Shown: in pieces, positions 26,879-36,222 of the stretch
Layout: every line of letters begins with the position of its first letter
Position numbering within the stretch: position 1 is the first letter of the stretch
Assembly: GCA_045110475.1 (NCBI GenBank)
Contig: JBGCGC010000082.1
Span: forward strand, 1-64,000
Source of the DNA: Granulosicoccus sp045110475
GTDB lineage: Bacteria; Pseudomonadota; Gammaproteobacteria; Granulosicoccales; Granulosicoccaceae
DNA length: 64,000 nt
Reading direction: 5' to 3'
Notes under the pieces: model-generated
Told to the model about the DNA's origin: nothing
The model's database searches: none
The model's input: only the letters and a program-made list of their open reading frames with translations
Program-made: the position numbers and the translations under genes

Positions 26879-28285
26879 ATGAATCAACAGTGTCAAAATC
26901 CCTTTTCAAACCGAACGAGCACCACCACCCGTTCCTCATCCGGAGTCTCACGAAAACGATCACAAACCAGTCCTGGTGAGTTGGTGAGCCAAAACAGACG
27001 GACGGATGATCTGAACGACACCGTAGCGTTAGTTTTGGCGGGTGGGCGCGGAATGCGGCTGCGTCCGCTGACACAACAACGTTGCAAACCGGCCGTGCCC
27101 TTTGGCGGGAACTGTCGGATAATTGATTTCACATTGTCCAATTGCATCAATTCAGGAATCCGGCGCATAGGCGTTCTGACTCAATATGAGCAGCATTCGC
27201 TGATCAGGCATTTGCAGACGGGCTGGAATTTTCTGCAACGTGAGCACAATGAGTTCATCGATATCATGCCCGCACAACAACGCTACGGCGACAACTGGTA
27301 TCAAGGCACTGCCGATGCCATTACCCAGAATCTTGAGTGGCTGAAAGCTCAGTTACCCAAGCACACGCTGATTCTTGCCGGCGATCATATCTACAAGGCA
27401 GATTACCGACGAATGATTCAGCACCATGTTGCCAATAAGGCAGATGTCACTATCGCCTGCTGTGAGGTGCCAGCCAGCGATTCAGACCAGTTCGGCATTG
27501 TCAGCCTGGATGATTTCCAGCGGATCGTGCGCTTCGCCGAAAAGCCTGCCTATATCCCCGGCATACACGGCCGACCAACGATGGCACAGGCATCAATGGG
27601 TATATATCTGTTCGATACAGCAGTGTTACTCGATTGTCTAGCGAAGGACCAGCATAACCCCCAATCCAGCCATGATTTTGGAACAGACATTATTCCCTCC
27701 CTCATCAATACCCATCGTGTGATTGCACATGAATTCGATCAGGCGCAAAGCGAAGCTTACTGGCGTGATGTAGGCACACTGGATGCCTACTATGACGCCA
27801 ATATGCAACTGCTTGACCCCGTTCCATCGCTAGAGCTCAATAATCGGGACTGGCCGATACATACCCGCCTCAGGTGTACATCACCTGCGCAATTTGCTGT
27901 TGATTCAACGGGGCACAAGGGTCAGGCAACCGATAGCATTGTGGGTGCCGGCTGCGTCCTGCGAGGATCACGGGTAAGACACTGTGTGATTTTTTCTGAT
28001 GTGCAGATTCATGCACAATCCCACCTTGAAAACTCGCTGGTACTTCCCGGTGCCACGATTGGCAAGCGTTGCCGTATCAGAAACACCATCATTGACTCCC
28101 GCGCCTGTATCCCTGACGATACAGACATAGGCTACGACCTTCACGATGACGCCAGGCTTTACAGCGTCAGCGACAAAGGCATCGTGGTAGTTGCCGCAGG
28201 CGACGAAATTACGCCCGCACCCGAACCCGCACCCGTTTGCCCAGCCCCTTCGCAAGCGAACACTCGACAGATACTGGTTGACTAA
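26879..28285 (+). CDS. glgC: Glucose-1-phosphate adenylyltransferase
   Basis: A 468-residue nucleotidyltransferase that makes ADP-glucose for glycogen synthesis. GGRGMRLRPLT (55-65) is the nucleotide-binding loop, KPAVPFGGNCRIIDF the allosteric/catalytic segment and ILAGDHIYK the Asp-containing catalytic strand; a left-handed beta-helix with SLVLPGATIGKRCRIRNTIID-like hexapeptide repeats closes the protein. The first 45 residues are Ser/Thr/Arg-rich and absent from most bacterial GlgCs. The C-terminal tail is Pro/Ala-rich. Other glg genes are not in the window. Start chosen at ATG 26879 after GAGG with five-base spacing. Confidence 0.93.
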   Translation: MNQQCQNPFSNRTSTTTRSSSGVSRKRSQTSPGELVSQNRRTDDLNDTVALVLAGGRGMRLRPLTQQRCKPAVPFGGNCRIIDFTLSNCINSGIRRIGVLTQYEQHSLIRHLQTGWNFLQREHNEFIDIMPAQQRYGDNWYQGTADAITQNLEWLKAQLPKHTLILAGDHIYKADYRRMIQHHVANKADVTIACCEVPASDSDQFGIVSLDDFQRIVRFAEKPAYIPGIHGRPTMAQASMGIYLFDTAVLLDCLAKDQHNPQSSHDFGTDIIPSLINTHRVIAHEFDQAQSEAYWRDVGTLDAYYDANMQLLDPVPSLELNNRDWPIHTRLRCTSPAQFAVDSTGHKGQATDSIVGAGCVLRGSRVRHCVIFSDVQIHAQSHLENSLVLPGATIGKRCRIRNTIIDSRACIPDDTDIGYDLHDDARLYSVSDKGIVVVAAGDEITPAPEPAPVCPAPSQANTRQILVD

Positions 28286-28487
28286 ATCCTCCGTTCCGGT
28301 TTGCGGTGACGGATCGTGCAAAAGTGTATGATGGTTGCCGCAACCGCAATAGCAGCGAATTCTGGCAAGCGGACAAACAACGTTTACTGGCGCAGTAATG
28401 TTGTACAATCTCGTGCGTTAACAGACGATATCGACCCGACTTCTGACCAAAGTCTCTATTCTGCCAACCACGCTTGCCCACAGACAC

Positions 28488-29144
28488 ATGAACATTCTGA
28501 TAATCGACGATCACGCCTTGTTTCGCGAAGGCTTGATATTGTTGCTTAGTGGCTTGTCCGGTGAACTCGTCTTCGATGAAGCAAACGGTGTTGGACAACT
28601 CAACCCCGAAACTGTGAACAAGGCAGATCTTATCTTGCTGGATTTAACAACGTCGGACAGCTCTGGCGTTGGCTCATTATCAACTATCAGAGCAATGGAA
28701 CCAGCAGGATCAATCGTTGTTATTTCCGGAGAGAACAACCCGGAAGTGATACGCCATTGTATCGATCACGGTGCAGCTGGCTTTATTCCCAAGAGTTCAC
28801 TTCCCCCGGTGTTGATTGCCGCACTAAAGCTCATTCTGGCAGGCGGTATCTACCTTCCGCCGGAATGTTTTGTCGGTGGGGAAGCAGAAAAAAAAGAATC
28901 AGTCAGCGGTGTCGAAGCACTGACGCGGCGGCAATGTCACGCCCTGCTACTAGCAGCCCGGGGACAAGCCAACAAATCGATCGCCCGGGAAATGAATATC
29001 TCGGAAGGTACGGTCAAACTGCATTTGTCGGCAGCCTACCGCGCTCTAGGTGTGAGCAACCGGACAGAGGCTGTATTTCTATTGTCGGAGTCGAGCTTGA
29101 CCGATGCCGATCTACCGGTAAGCTCTGACGGCAAGGTTGTCTGA
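28488..29144 (+). CDS. LuxR/NarL-family response regulator
   Basis: A 218-residue two-domain regulator. The receiver (about 1-120) has the acidic pair DD7-8, phospho-acceptor D52 in LILLDL and Lys in GFIPKSS; the C-terminal LuxR-type helix-turn-helix (about 145-205) has LTRRQCHALLLAARGQANKSIA and SEGTVKLHLSAAYRALGVSNR. It lies 38 bp upstream of a hybrid histidine kinase on the same strand, so the two are likely a signalling pair. The targets are unknown; the sugar-epimerase gene downstream of the kinase is one candidate. Confidence 0.92.
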   Translation: MNILIIDDHALFREGLILLLSGLSGELVFDEANGVGQLNPETVNKADLILLDLTTSDSSGVGSLSTIRAMEPAGSIVVISGENNPEVIRHCIDHGAAGFIPKSSLPPVLIAALKLILAGGIYLPPECFVGGEAEKKESVSGVEALTRRQCHALLLAARGQANKSIAREMNISEGTVKLHLSAAYRALGVSNRTEAVFLLSESSLTDADLPVSSDGKVV

Positions 29145-29182
29145 ACCGTCTGCTGGCAACGCAACAACATCGAAATTGCACA

Positions 29183-30931
29183 TTGACTAGCCTGCCAGAA
29201 AACATCAATGAAATCCGGAGCCGGGCGTTGCTCTCGGCACTTCACCGTCGTGCGCTGCGCGACGGAATACCCATGGTTATCGTCACATTGGCCGTGGGAA
29301 TTCTGGCATACGACGGAACAAACTCGACACTTGTGCTGGCTTATGTCGTTTGCGGTCTTATCGTGCAAGGTATTCGGTACTACTCCATCCCGCGTCTCGA
29401 CAGACCCGCTGAGCCGGGAACAAAAGAGCGTGTGGACTACGCAGTAGCATTGGCCTTTATGGGTGGATCAATTCAGGCATCATCGATCATGTTCTTTTCA
29501 TCGCTCGATGATGCATCGCGTTCAATTTATACCATGATCATATTTGGCGTGTGCACAGGCCATACCGTCGGCTCACATGGCCACCTGCCTACATTTCTTG
29601 CATTCGCCGGACCGCAACTGCTGGCGGTTGCGGTAGGGTGGATTTACTTCCCACTTGAAGGCATTTCAAATTGGGAACATGCCAACGTCATTCTCATCGG
29701 GGTTCTCGGCGTTTTCCTTTATTTCTCTTCCAGAGATGTTTTCCGGGCATTCGAAAGCCATTGCATATTAACTGAACAACTGCAGACTGCGCTCGAATCA
29801 GAAACCAACGCCAATGCCGCGAAAACTCGTTTTCTTGCGTCAGCCAGTCACGACCTTAGACAACCCTTGCACACCATGTCCATGCTGAGTGCCGCCTTGA
29901 CGCTAAGGCCACTCGACAGCGAAAGCGCGTCAATCGCGAATAGAATCAGCAACGCAATGGGTGAACTTGCAACCGAGCTTGATTCATTGCTTGACATATC
30001 CAAGATGGATGCCGGAGCCACGCGAATAAGCCTGAGTCAATTCCCTGTCAACCCGCTCATAGAGCGTCTTGTCCGTGACTACGAACCCGATGCCATTGCC
30101 AAGAATCTGGACCTATCAGGAGAGTTTCTTTCTAATTCACTCGTCGAAACTGACCGGGTGCTGCTGGATCGTACCATTAGAAATCTTGTCGACAACGCGG
30201 TTAAGTACACCGACAAAGGCTCGATTGTTGTCAAGGTATTCGAGCATGATGCCAACTGTGTAATTCAGATTGAGGACACGGGAGTCGGTATCCCGGAAGC
30301 CGATCAGAAGCGTGTGTACGAAGAGTTCTATCAAATCCATAATCCTGAACGCGATCGTAAAAATGGATTGGGGCTAGGCTTATCTATTGTTAGCAGAATA
30401 GTAAACTTGCTGGACGGTAAACTGCAATTGGTCTCCACACCTGGTGTGGGCTCTACATTCAGTCTTAGCATTCCGGGAACTGTCCGCGCACAATCCGTCG
30501 AGCCCCATCCACATAAGGACATCAAGGCTGAGGTGACAGCCAAGTCCCATCAAAACACGTTCGAAGGTATCCACACGCTGATAGTCGAAGACAATCGTGA
30601 AGTGCGCCAAAGCATGAAAACACTGCTGGAGGCTGCCGGCGGCCGTGTAAGTGAAGCAATCAGCACGTGCCAGGCAATCATGGTCGCTAAGAGCGATATG
30701 CCTGATATTCTGCTTCTCGACATACGACTACCCGCAGGCGATTCCGGATACCACACGATTACCCAAATGCGCAGTCTTGTTCCCGGGCTTCCGGTGATCA
30801 TCATCAGCGGTGAGCTGATTTCCAATGACGCTGAGTTTGTTGAAATCGACAACTGTGAATATTTCGTCAAACCTGTCAACATGGCGAAACTTTTCAGACA
30901 GATGCACCAGATGCTCAAATCTGCTAGCTGA
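29183..30931 (+). CDS. Hybrid sensor histidine kinase/response regulator
   Basis: A 582-residue protein with an N-terminal membrane domain of about six helices (30-185), a short coiled coil, a HisKA dimerisation domain with H223 in ASHDLRQPLH, a HATPase domain (NLVDNAVKYTD, EDTGVGIPEAD, GLGLGLSIV) and a C-terminal receiver with acceptor Asp in ILLLDIRLP. The sensor part has no recognisable ligand domain. The start appears to be TTG at 29183, as no ATG or GTG precedes the first membrane helix in this frame; the next Met is residue 31. It is probably cotranscribed with the LuxR-type regulator and could phosphorylate it. Confidence 0.9.
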   Translation: MTSLPENINEIRSRALLSALHRRALRDGIPMVIVTLAVGILAYDGTNSTLVLAYVVCGLIVQGIRYYSIPRLDRPAEPGTKERVDYAVALAFMGGSIQASSIMFFSSLDDASRSIYTMIIFGVCTGHTVGSHGHLPTFLAFAGPQLLAVAVGWIYFPLEGISNWEHANVILIGVLGVFLYFSSRDVFRAFESHCILTEQLQTALESETNANAAKTRFLASASHDLRQPLHTMSMLSAALTLRPLDSESASIANRISNAMGELATELDSLLDISKMDAGATRISLSQFPVNPLIERLVRDYEPDAIAKNLDLSGEFLSNSLVETDRVLLDRTIRNLVDNAVKYTDKGSIVVKVFEHDANCVIQIEDTGVGIPEADQKRVYEEFYQIHNPERDRKNGLGLGLSIVSRIVNLLDGKLQLVSTPGVGSTFSLSIPGTVRAQSVEPHPHKDIKAEVTAKSHQNTFEGIHTLIVEDNREVRQSMKTLLEAAGGRVSEAISTCQAIMVAKSDMPDILLLDIRLPAGDSGYHTITQMRSLVPGLPVIIISGELISNDAEFVEIDNCEYFVKPVNMAKLFRQMHQMLKSAS

Positions 30932-31056
30932 CGAGCACACTTGCTGGCAGAATCCGTTAAGGGTTACCGAAGACACTGACGTTTTTCGGGCCTTGTTTGT
31001 ACCAACGCGAGCAATCGACCCGACAAACCTCTATCCGCACAGCTAAGGAGATTTCC

Positions 31057-31920
31057 ATGGCAATACCCACAGGATTTGGCGTACATACCAGTATGTGGAC
31101 AATGAACTGGGATCGCAAAGGGGCAGAACTTGCGATAAGCACAGCTGCTCAATACAACATGGACTTCGTTGAAATCCCCATGCTTAACCCGTCGGCGATT
31201 GACTGTAAACATACTCGGGCGCTGCTGGATAAGCATCAGCTTCGGGCCATGTGCTCACTGGGCCTTCCGCAACATGCGCTGGCATCAGTTAATCCGGATG
31301 CAGCGGTCGACTACCTGAAAACAGCTCTCGACAAAACACGGGATATTGGCTCGGAAGGACTTTCCGGTGTGACGTTTGGTGGTATTTGTGAGCGAACCGG
31401 GCATCCGCCGACTGTCTAGGAACTCGACAACGTCGCTCGAGTGCTGAAAGTTGTGGCCGCTTACGCGAAAAAAATGAACTTGCTGTTCGGCATCGAGCCG
31501 GTGAACCGTTATGAGAACCATTTGATCAACACAAGCTGGCAGGCAGTTGCCATGATCGAGCGCGTAGGCGCCGACAATATCTTCGTACATCTGGATACCT
31601 ACCACATGAATATTGAAGAAAAAGGCGCTGGAAACGGAATTCTTGATGCTCGCGAGTATCTTCGTTATATCCACTTGTCCGAAAGTGACCGTGGCACACC
31701 CGGAGAAGGCTGCTGTGATTGGGATGAGATTTTCGCAACCCTCGCCGCTATCAACTTCAAGGGCGGTCTGGCGATGGAGAGCTTCATTAATATGCCGCCG
31801 GAGATAGCCTACGGGCTTTCAGTTTGGCGACCGGTGGCAGACAGTTATCAAGAGGTCATGGACAAGGGACTGCCTTTCCTTCGTAACAAGGCTGCCCAGT
31901 ATCGCTTGATCGACACATAG
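31057..31920 (+). pseudogene. D-tagatose/D-psicose 3-epimerase-like sugar isomerase with an in-frame amber codon
   Basis: A TIM-barrel sugar epimerase gene of 287 sense codons interrupted by TAG at 31417-31419 (codon 121). Before it lie the N-terminal strands (MAIPTGFGVHTSMWT...) and after it, in the same frame, all four metal-ligand motifs: IEPVNRYE, HLDTYHMN, IHLSESDRG and MESF. The sequence on either side of the TAG (PPTV and ELDNVAR) aligns with an unbroken loop in the family, so one base change would restore the gene, for example from CAG. The start has a strong TAAGGAG six bases upstream. TAG is used as a normal stop elsewhere in the window (e.g. 57708), so reassignment is unlikely; a recent nonsense mutation or a sequence error is the simplest reading. 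Confidence 0.85.
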
Positions 31921-32096
31921 AACAGCGCTATTTACGTCAGTTAAGGCTGGGTTTGTCCGCAACGCGTGCAAGTTTGTTAACTGGAAAGTCATGCTGACTA
32001 CGAACTTTAATACTAGTCTGCTTTGCGACGAAAACGTCTGCCGCTGATCTGTCAGCACAGGGAATGAAACACCCCCATCTGCTTGGATTCAATGGC

Positions 32097-32864
32097 TCAG
32101 CGGTTGGATGAGCTTGCAATATCGACCAGTTTCTCCATGTCATGTATTTGCAAACGCTTCTTTTTTAGTGACAGGATGTTTTCGCGTTGCAGGGCACATA
32201 TCGCCCGGCTGACATGCACATTAGTTAGTCCAAATGTATCGGCAATATCCTGTCGGGTCAGTGGCAGGTAGGAATTTGCGAGAGACTGTCGAGGGTATAC
32301 ATCAACGACACGAGCGTGCAGGTCAAGCAGAAAATTGGCAACTCTGGCTCTCGCTGGACGGGTGGCAATGTTGATCAGGTTATCCATGATAGTTTGTTCA
32401 TCGTTGGCATGGCTCTGGTTAAGCGATTGTGCCAAAGCAGGACTGTCATCCAGCATTGAGCTAAACGTTGTCCGCGGAAGAACACACACAACCACATCGG
32501 TCACACACTTGACGGTGTTGCTCATCGGAGCCGCCAGGTTAGCCTGAAACCCTAGAAACGCACCGGGCAACATGAAATTCAATATCAGCTGGCGTCCATC
32601 CTTCAGGTTTCGGCAGGCAGCCACCCAACCATCTAGCAGAATATAGAGTTTCGTACACACCTCACCTTCCTGATAAAGCGTGGTTCCCGCTGACAGTACC
32701 TTGTCACCGCTCTTGCAATTGTCGATGATCGACTGACTGATCTCGGTGCTGCTGTACTTCTCATTATCAACAGCGATGCTATCGCACGACTCAAAGGCCG
32801 GGTTTTGTAAGGCTTGCTGAATGGTCGCGTCAGCTACTGCGGATCGTCTGGCCGCGTTGAACAA
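32097..32864 (-). CDS. Crp/Fnr-family transcriptional regulator
   Basis: A 255-residue protein with a cyclic-nucleotide-like sensor domain (about 45-165, GTTLYQEGEVCTKLYILLDGWVAA) and a C-terminal winged helix-turn-helix (about 170-240, LTRQDIADTFGLTNVHVSRAICALQ). There is no Cys cluster for an iron-sulfur centre as in Fnr, and the phosphate-binding RxA motif of Crp is not evident, so the signal is unknown. The only usable start is TTG 32864; the first 40 residues are poorly conserved, so the real start may differ. It is transcribed alone, downstream of gcvP on the same strand. Confidence 0.88.
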   Translation of the reverse strand: MFNAARRSAVADATIQQALQNPAFESCDSIAVDNEKYSSTEISQSIIDNCKSGDKVLSAGTTLYQEGEVCTKLYILLDGWVAACRNLKDGRQLILNFMLPGAFLGFQANLAAPMSNTVKCVTDVVVCVLPRTTFSSMLDDSPALAQSLNQSHANDEQTIMDNLINIATRPARARVANFLLDLHARVVDVYPRQSLANSYLPLTRQDIADTFGLTNVHVSRAICALQRENILSLKKKRLQIHDMEKLVDIASSSNR

Positions 32865-33227
32865 ACAGTTAGCGTGTCTTTGCAGGCTCCTAGCCTGGAC
32901 TATTCATGAATCGTCTGGTTATCGCGCAGGACCCTTCTTTCGTTTCAACTTGCAGCGTGTTGATGTACCACCAGAGCGGGAACATGAATGCCAGTCGCCA
33001 TTTTATCGGTAAGCCATAAGTGTACTGAGTTAACTGCTCAGTAAAATATGCCTGTCGACCAGCTTAAATTCTATTACTTATGGTTAGATATTTTTCTATA
33101 TCTTTTGGCTAGGAGCCTGCGCGGCCGGAGGCGGCGCAGGCTCCTGGCACAAACAGGCGCACGGCAGTCAATGGATATGCGTAATCCTGACTACCATGCA
33201 CGGCTGATCAACGTCATCAAGATTTGT
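32865..33227. other. 363-bp gene-free region with three copies of one inverted motif
   Basis: No protein gene is visible. GCAGGCTCCT occurs at 32882-32891, inverted at 33111-33120 and direct at 33136-33145. The first two extend to a perfect 14-bp inverted repeat (32882-32895 with 33107-33120); the last two form a perfect 12-bp hairpin (33111-33122 with 33134-33145, loop of 11). The hairpin lies downstream of gcvP, but no T-run follows on either strand. The segment between the repeats is AT-rich and may be a degraded mobile element. Confidence 0.6.
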
Positions 33228-36092
33228 TCAGACAACGCTGTCTATCGGCTCCTCTATATAATTATCCATAGGTGGGCAAGTACAAACAAGGTGACGATCT
33301 CCGTAAACGTTGTCCACCCGGTTTACCGGTGGCCAGTACTTGTCCACGCCCAGCGCACCTGGCGGGTAACATGCCTGCTCGCGAGTGTATGGCCTGTCCC
33401 AGTCACCAACCAGATCAGCCACCGTATGAGGTGCGTTTTTTAATGGGTTATTCACGGCATCCATGCGACCCTGTTCTATGGCCACCGCCTCCTGATATAT
33501 GGAGAGCATGGCATCAATGAATCTGTCCAGTTCTGCCTTGGGTTCTGACTCGGTCGGTTCGACCATAAGTGTGCCGGCAACAGGCCAGCTCATCGTCGGG
33601 GCATGAAAACCACTGTCCATCAATCGCTTGGCGATGTCATCTACCGTGACATTGGCACTGTTCGCCAGCGGACGCGTATCGAGAATACACTCGTGTGCAA
33701 CCAGCCCTCTGTCTGAACTGAACAATACGCCATAAGCGCCCTTGAGCTGTGCAGCAATATAGTTTGCGTTGAGGATGGCAATTCTGGTTGCCTGAGTTAG
33801 GCCAGAGCCCCCCATCAACAGGATATAGGCCCAGCTTACTGGCAGGATAGACGGTGATCCGAAGGGTGCAGCTGACACTGGACCCACCGCGTCATCGTGT
33901 TCGGGATGTCCTGGTAGATAAGCTGCCAGATGTTCTCTGACACCAATGGGTCCCATGCCCGGTCCACCTCCACCATGGGGTATGCAGAAGGTTTTGTGCA
34001 AATTGAGATGACTTACATCGCCACCGATCTTGCCGGGTTGCGACAGGCCTACCATGGCATTCAGGTTAGCGCCGTCGATATATACCTGGCCCCCATGCTG
34101 ATGGGTAATATCACACACTTCGGTGACTGTTTCTTCGAAGACACCGTGCGTCGATGGATAGGTGATCATGCAACCTGCAAGCTGCGCGCTGTATTTTTCG
34201 GCTTTTTCCCTGAAATCCTTGACATCGATGTTGCCGTGCTTGTCTGCATGGATGGGCACAACCTTCCAACCGACCATTTGAGCTGATGCCGGGTTGGTCC
34301 CGTGGGCAGACGTTGGAATCAGGCAGACATTTCGATGACCTTCACCCTTGGCCATATGGTAATTTCGAATGGTCAGCAAGCCCGCGTATTCTCCCTGAGC
34401 ACCTGAATTAGGTTGCTGGGAAATGGCATCGTAACCTGTAATCTGGCAAAGTTTGTCATTGAGGTCATCGATCATCTCTTTGTAGCCTAAAGCCTGATCG
34501 GCGGGCACAAACGGATGCAGTTGCCCAAATTCTGGCCAGGTAACCGGAATCATCTCGACCGTTGCATTGAGTTTCATGGTGCACGAACCCAGCGGTATCA
34601 TCGAACGATCAAGCGCCAGATCACGATCGGCAAGACGGCGCATATAGCGGGTAAACTGAGCCTCAGACCGGTTTTGATGAAAGATCGGGTGAGTCAGTAT
34701 GGCACTTGAACGAAGTAGATTATCGGGTAGGTGATATTCACGATTTAATTGGCTGTCGTCTTTCTGTTCGATACCAAAGGCACGCCATACAGCTTCAATA
34801 GTCTCAGGCCTTGTCTGTTCATCAACACTGATACCCACTTTCGTATCGCCTACTCTGCGCAGGTTAATGCCATTGGCAACCGCGGCCGTCATGACCGTAC
34901 GCTGCAACTGTCCGACATCGACTGTGATGGTATCAAAATACAACTCCGGCTCACTGATAAACCCATGCTGGGCAAGTCCCTTGGCCAGTCTTGCGGCTTT
35001 TCGATGCACCGATTCAGCGATTGCACGAATACCGCTCGGTCCATGATAAACCGCATACATTGACGCCATGACGGCCAGCAGTGCCTGTGCTGTGCAGACA
35101 TTGGAATTAGCCTTTTCACGACGGATATGTTGCTCGCGTGTTTGCAACGCCAGTCGATAAGCAGGGTTACCTCGTGAATCAATGGATGCCCCTACGATGC
35201 GGCCAGGCATGGCACGTTTGTAGGCATCCTTGACTGCCATATAGGCAGCATGCGGCCCACCGTAACCCATAGGCACACCGAACCGTTGCGTGGAACCGAC
35301 TGCGATATCGGCATTCATTTCACCGGGCGATTTTATCAACGACAAGGCGAGCAGATCAGCGATTACGATCGCCAGAGCACCCTGTTGGTGCAGCGCCTCA
35401 ATGGTGTGGGTGAAATCGCGCACATGACCGTAGGTACCGGGGTACTGAAAAACAGCGCCGAATACCTCGCTGGCATCAAGTTCATCAGGAGAACCTACAA
35501 TGACGTCGATATCCAGTGGCTGAGCACGCGTTCTTATAACCGCAATATTCTGAGGATGACAGTTTTCGTCAACAAAAAAGGTCATTTTTTTTGATTTGGC
35601 TGAGCGCTTGGCCATGGTCATGGCTTCAGCAGCCGCGGTCGCTTCATCAAGCAACGAGGCATTTGCAATATCTAGGCTTGTCAGGTCACAGACCATGGTC
35701 TGGAAATTAAGTAACGCTTCGAGGCGTCCCTGAGAGATTTCCGGCTGATACGGTGTATAAGCGGTGTACCACGCGGGGTTTTCCATGATGTTGCGAAGTA
35801 TCGGTGCTGGAGTTGTAGTGCCGTAGTACCCTTGGCCAATGAGCGAGGTATGCAACGTGTTCTTGCTGCCAACCTGCCGCATGTAATACAAGGCATCACG
35901 CTCAGTCATCGCAGGCCCCCAGTCAAGAGCTTCTGCCTGACGGATGGCTTCGGGAACCGTGGCATCAATCAGCTCATCAAGGCTGCCATAACCAATCGCC
36001 TCCAGCATCGCATCAATTTCCGAGGCCGATGGTCCGATATGCCGTCGATTAGCGAAATCATAAGCAAAGTAATCTGTTGGTGTAAATGACAT
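33228..36092 (-). CDS. gcvP: Glycine dehydrogenase (aminomethyl-transferring), P protein
   Basis: A 954-residue single-chain P protein (fused P1-P2 halves as in most proteobacteria). It decarboxylates glycine and passes the aminomethyl group to the lipoyl arm of GcvH. The PLP lysine lies in HLNLHKTFCIPHGGGGPG in the C-terminal half, and SLGSCTMKLN and PNSGAQGEYAGL are family landmarks. It follows gcvT by 130 bp on the same strand and should be under the same riboswitch. No gcvH lies between or after the two genes, so the H protein must be encoded elsewhere. Confidence 0.97.
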   Translation of the reverse strand: MSFTPTDYFAYDFANRRHIGPSASEIDAMLEAIGYGSLDELIDATVPEAIRQAEALDWGPAMTERDALYYMRQVGSKNTLHTSLIGQGYYGTTTPAPILRNIMENPAWYTAYTPYQPEISQGRLEALLNFQTMVCDLTSLDIANASLLDEATAAAEAMTMAKRSAKSKKMTFFVDENCHPQNIAVIRTRAQPLDIDVIVGSPDELDASEVFGAVFQYPGTYGHVRDFTHTIEALHQQGALAIVIADLLALSLIKSPGEMNADIAVGSTQRFGVPMGYGGPHAAYMAVKDAYKRAMPGRIVGASIDSRGNPAYRLALQTREQHIRREKANSNVCTAQALLAVMASMYAVYHGPSGIRAIAESVHRKAARLAKGLAQHGFISEPELYFDTITVDVGQLQRTVMTAAVANGINLRRVGDTKVGISVDEQTRPETIEAVWRAFGIEQKDDSQLNREYHLPDNLLRSSAILTHPIFHQNRSEAQFTRYMRRLADRDLALDRSMIPLGSCTMKLNATVEMIPVTWPEFGQLHPFVPADQALGYKEMIDDLNDKLCQITGYDAISQQPNSGAQGEYAGLLTIRNYHMAKGEGHRNVCLIPTSAHGTNPASAQMVGWKVVPIHADKHGNIDVKDFREKAEKYSAQLAGCMITYPSTHGVFEETVTEVCDITHQHGGQVYIDGANLNAMVGLSQPGKIGGDVSHLNLHKTFCIPHGGGGPGMGPIGVREHLAAYLPGHPEHDDAVGPVSAAPFGSPSILPVSWAYILLMGGSGLTQATRIAILNANYIAAQLKGAYGVLFSSDRGLVAHECILDTRPLANSANVTVDDIAKRLMDSGFHAPTMSWPVAGTLMVEPTESEPKAELDRFIDAMLSIYQEAVAIEQGRMDAVNNPLKNAPHTVADLVGDWDRPYTREQACYPPGALGVDKYWPPVNRVDNVYGDRHLVCTCPPMDNYIEEPIDSVV

Positions 36093-36222
36093 AGTGGTCT
36101 CTCTTCAGACAAATGTTCTTGTTGAATATATTATTTGCATAACGCAATTTGTAGAGGCAGCTGAACACATAACAAACGGGGGCAAACATGACCTGCCCTA
36201 CAGGTGTTAGCTACTGCGCAAG

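Noticed and set aside
31417..31419. Pyrrolysine or genome-wide amber reassignment
   Set aside because: TAG ends other genes here (for example at 57708-57710), and no pyl genes are in the window.
33111..33145. Hairpin as intrinsic terminator of gcvP
   Set aside because: Stem is strong but no T-run follows on the minus strand (nor on the plus strand).
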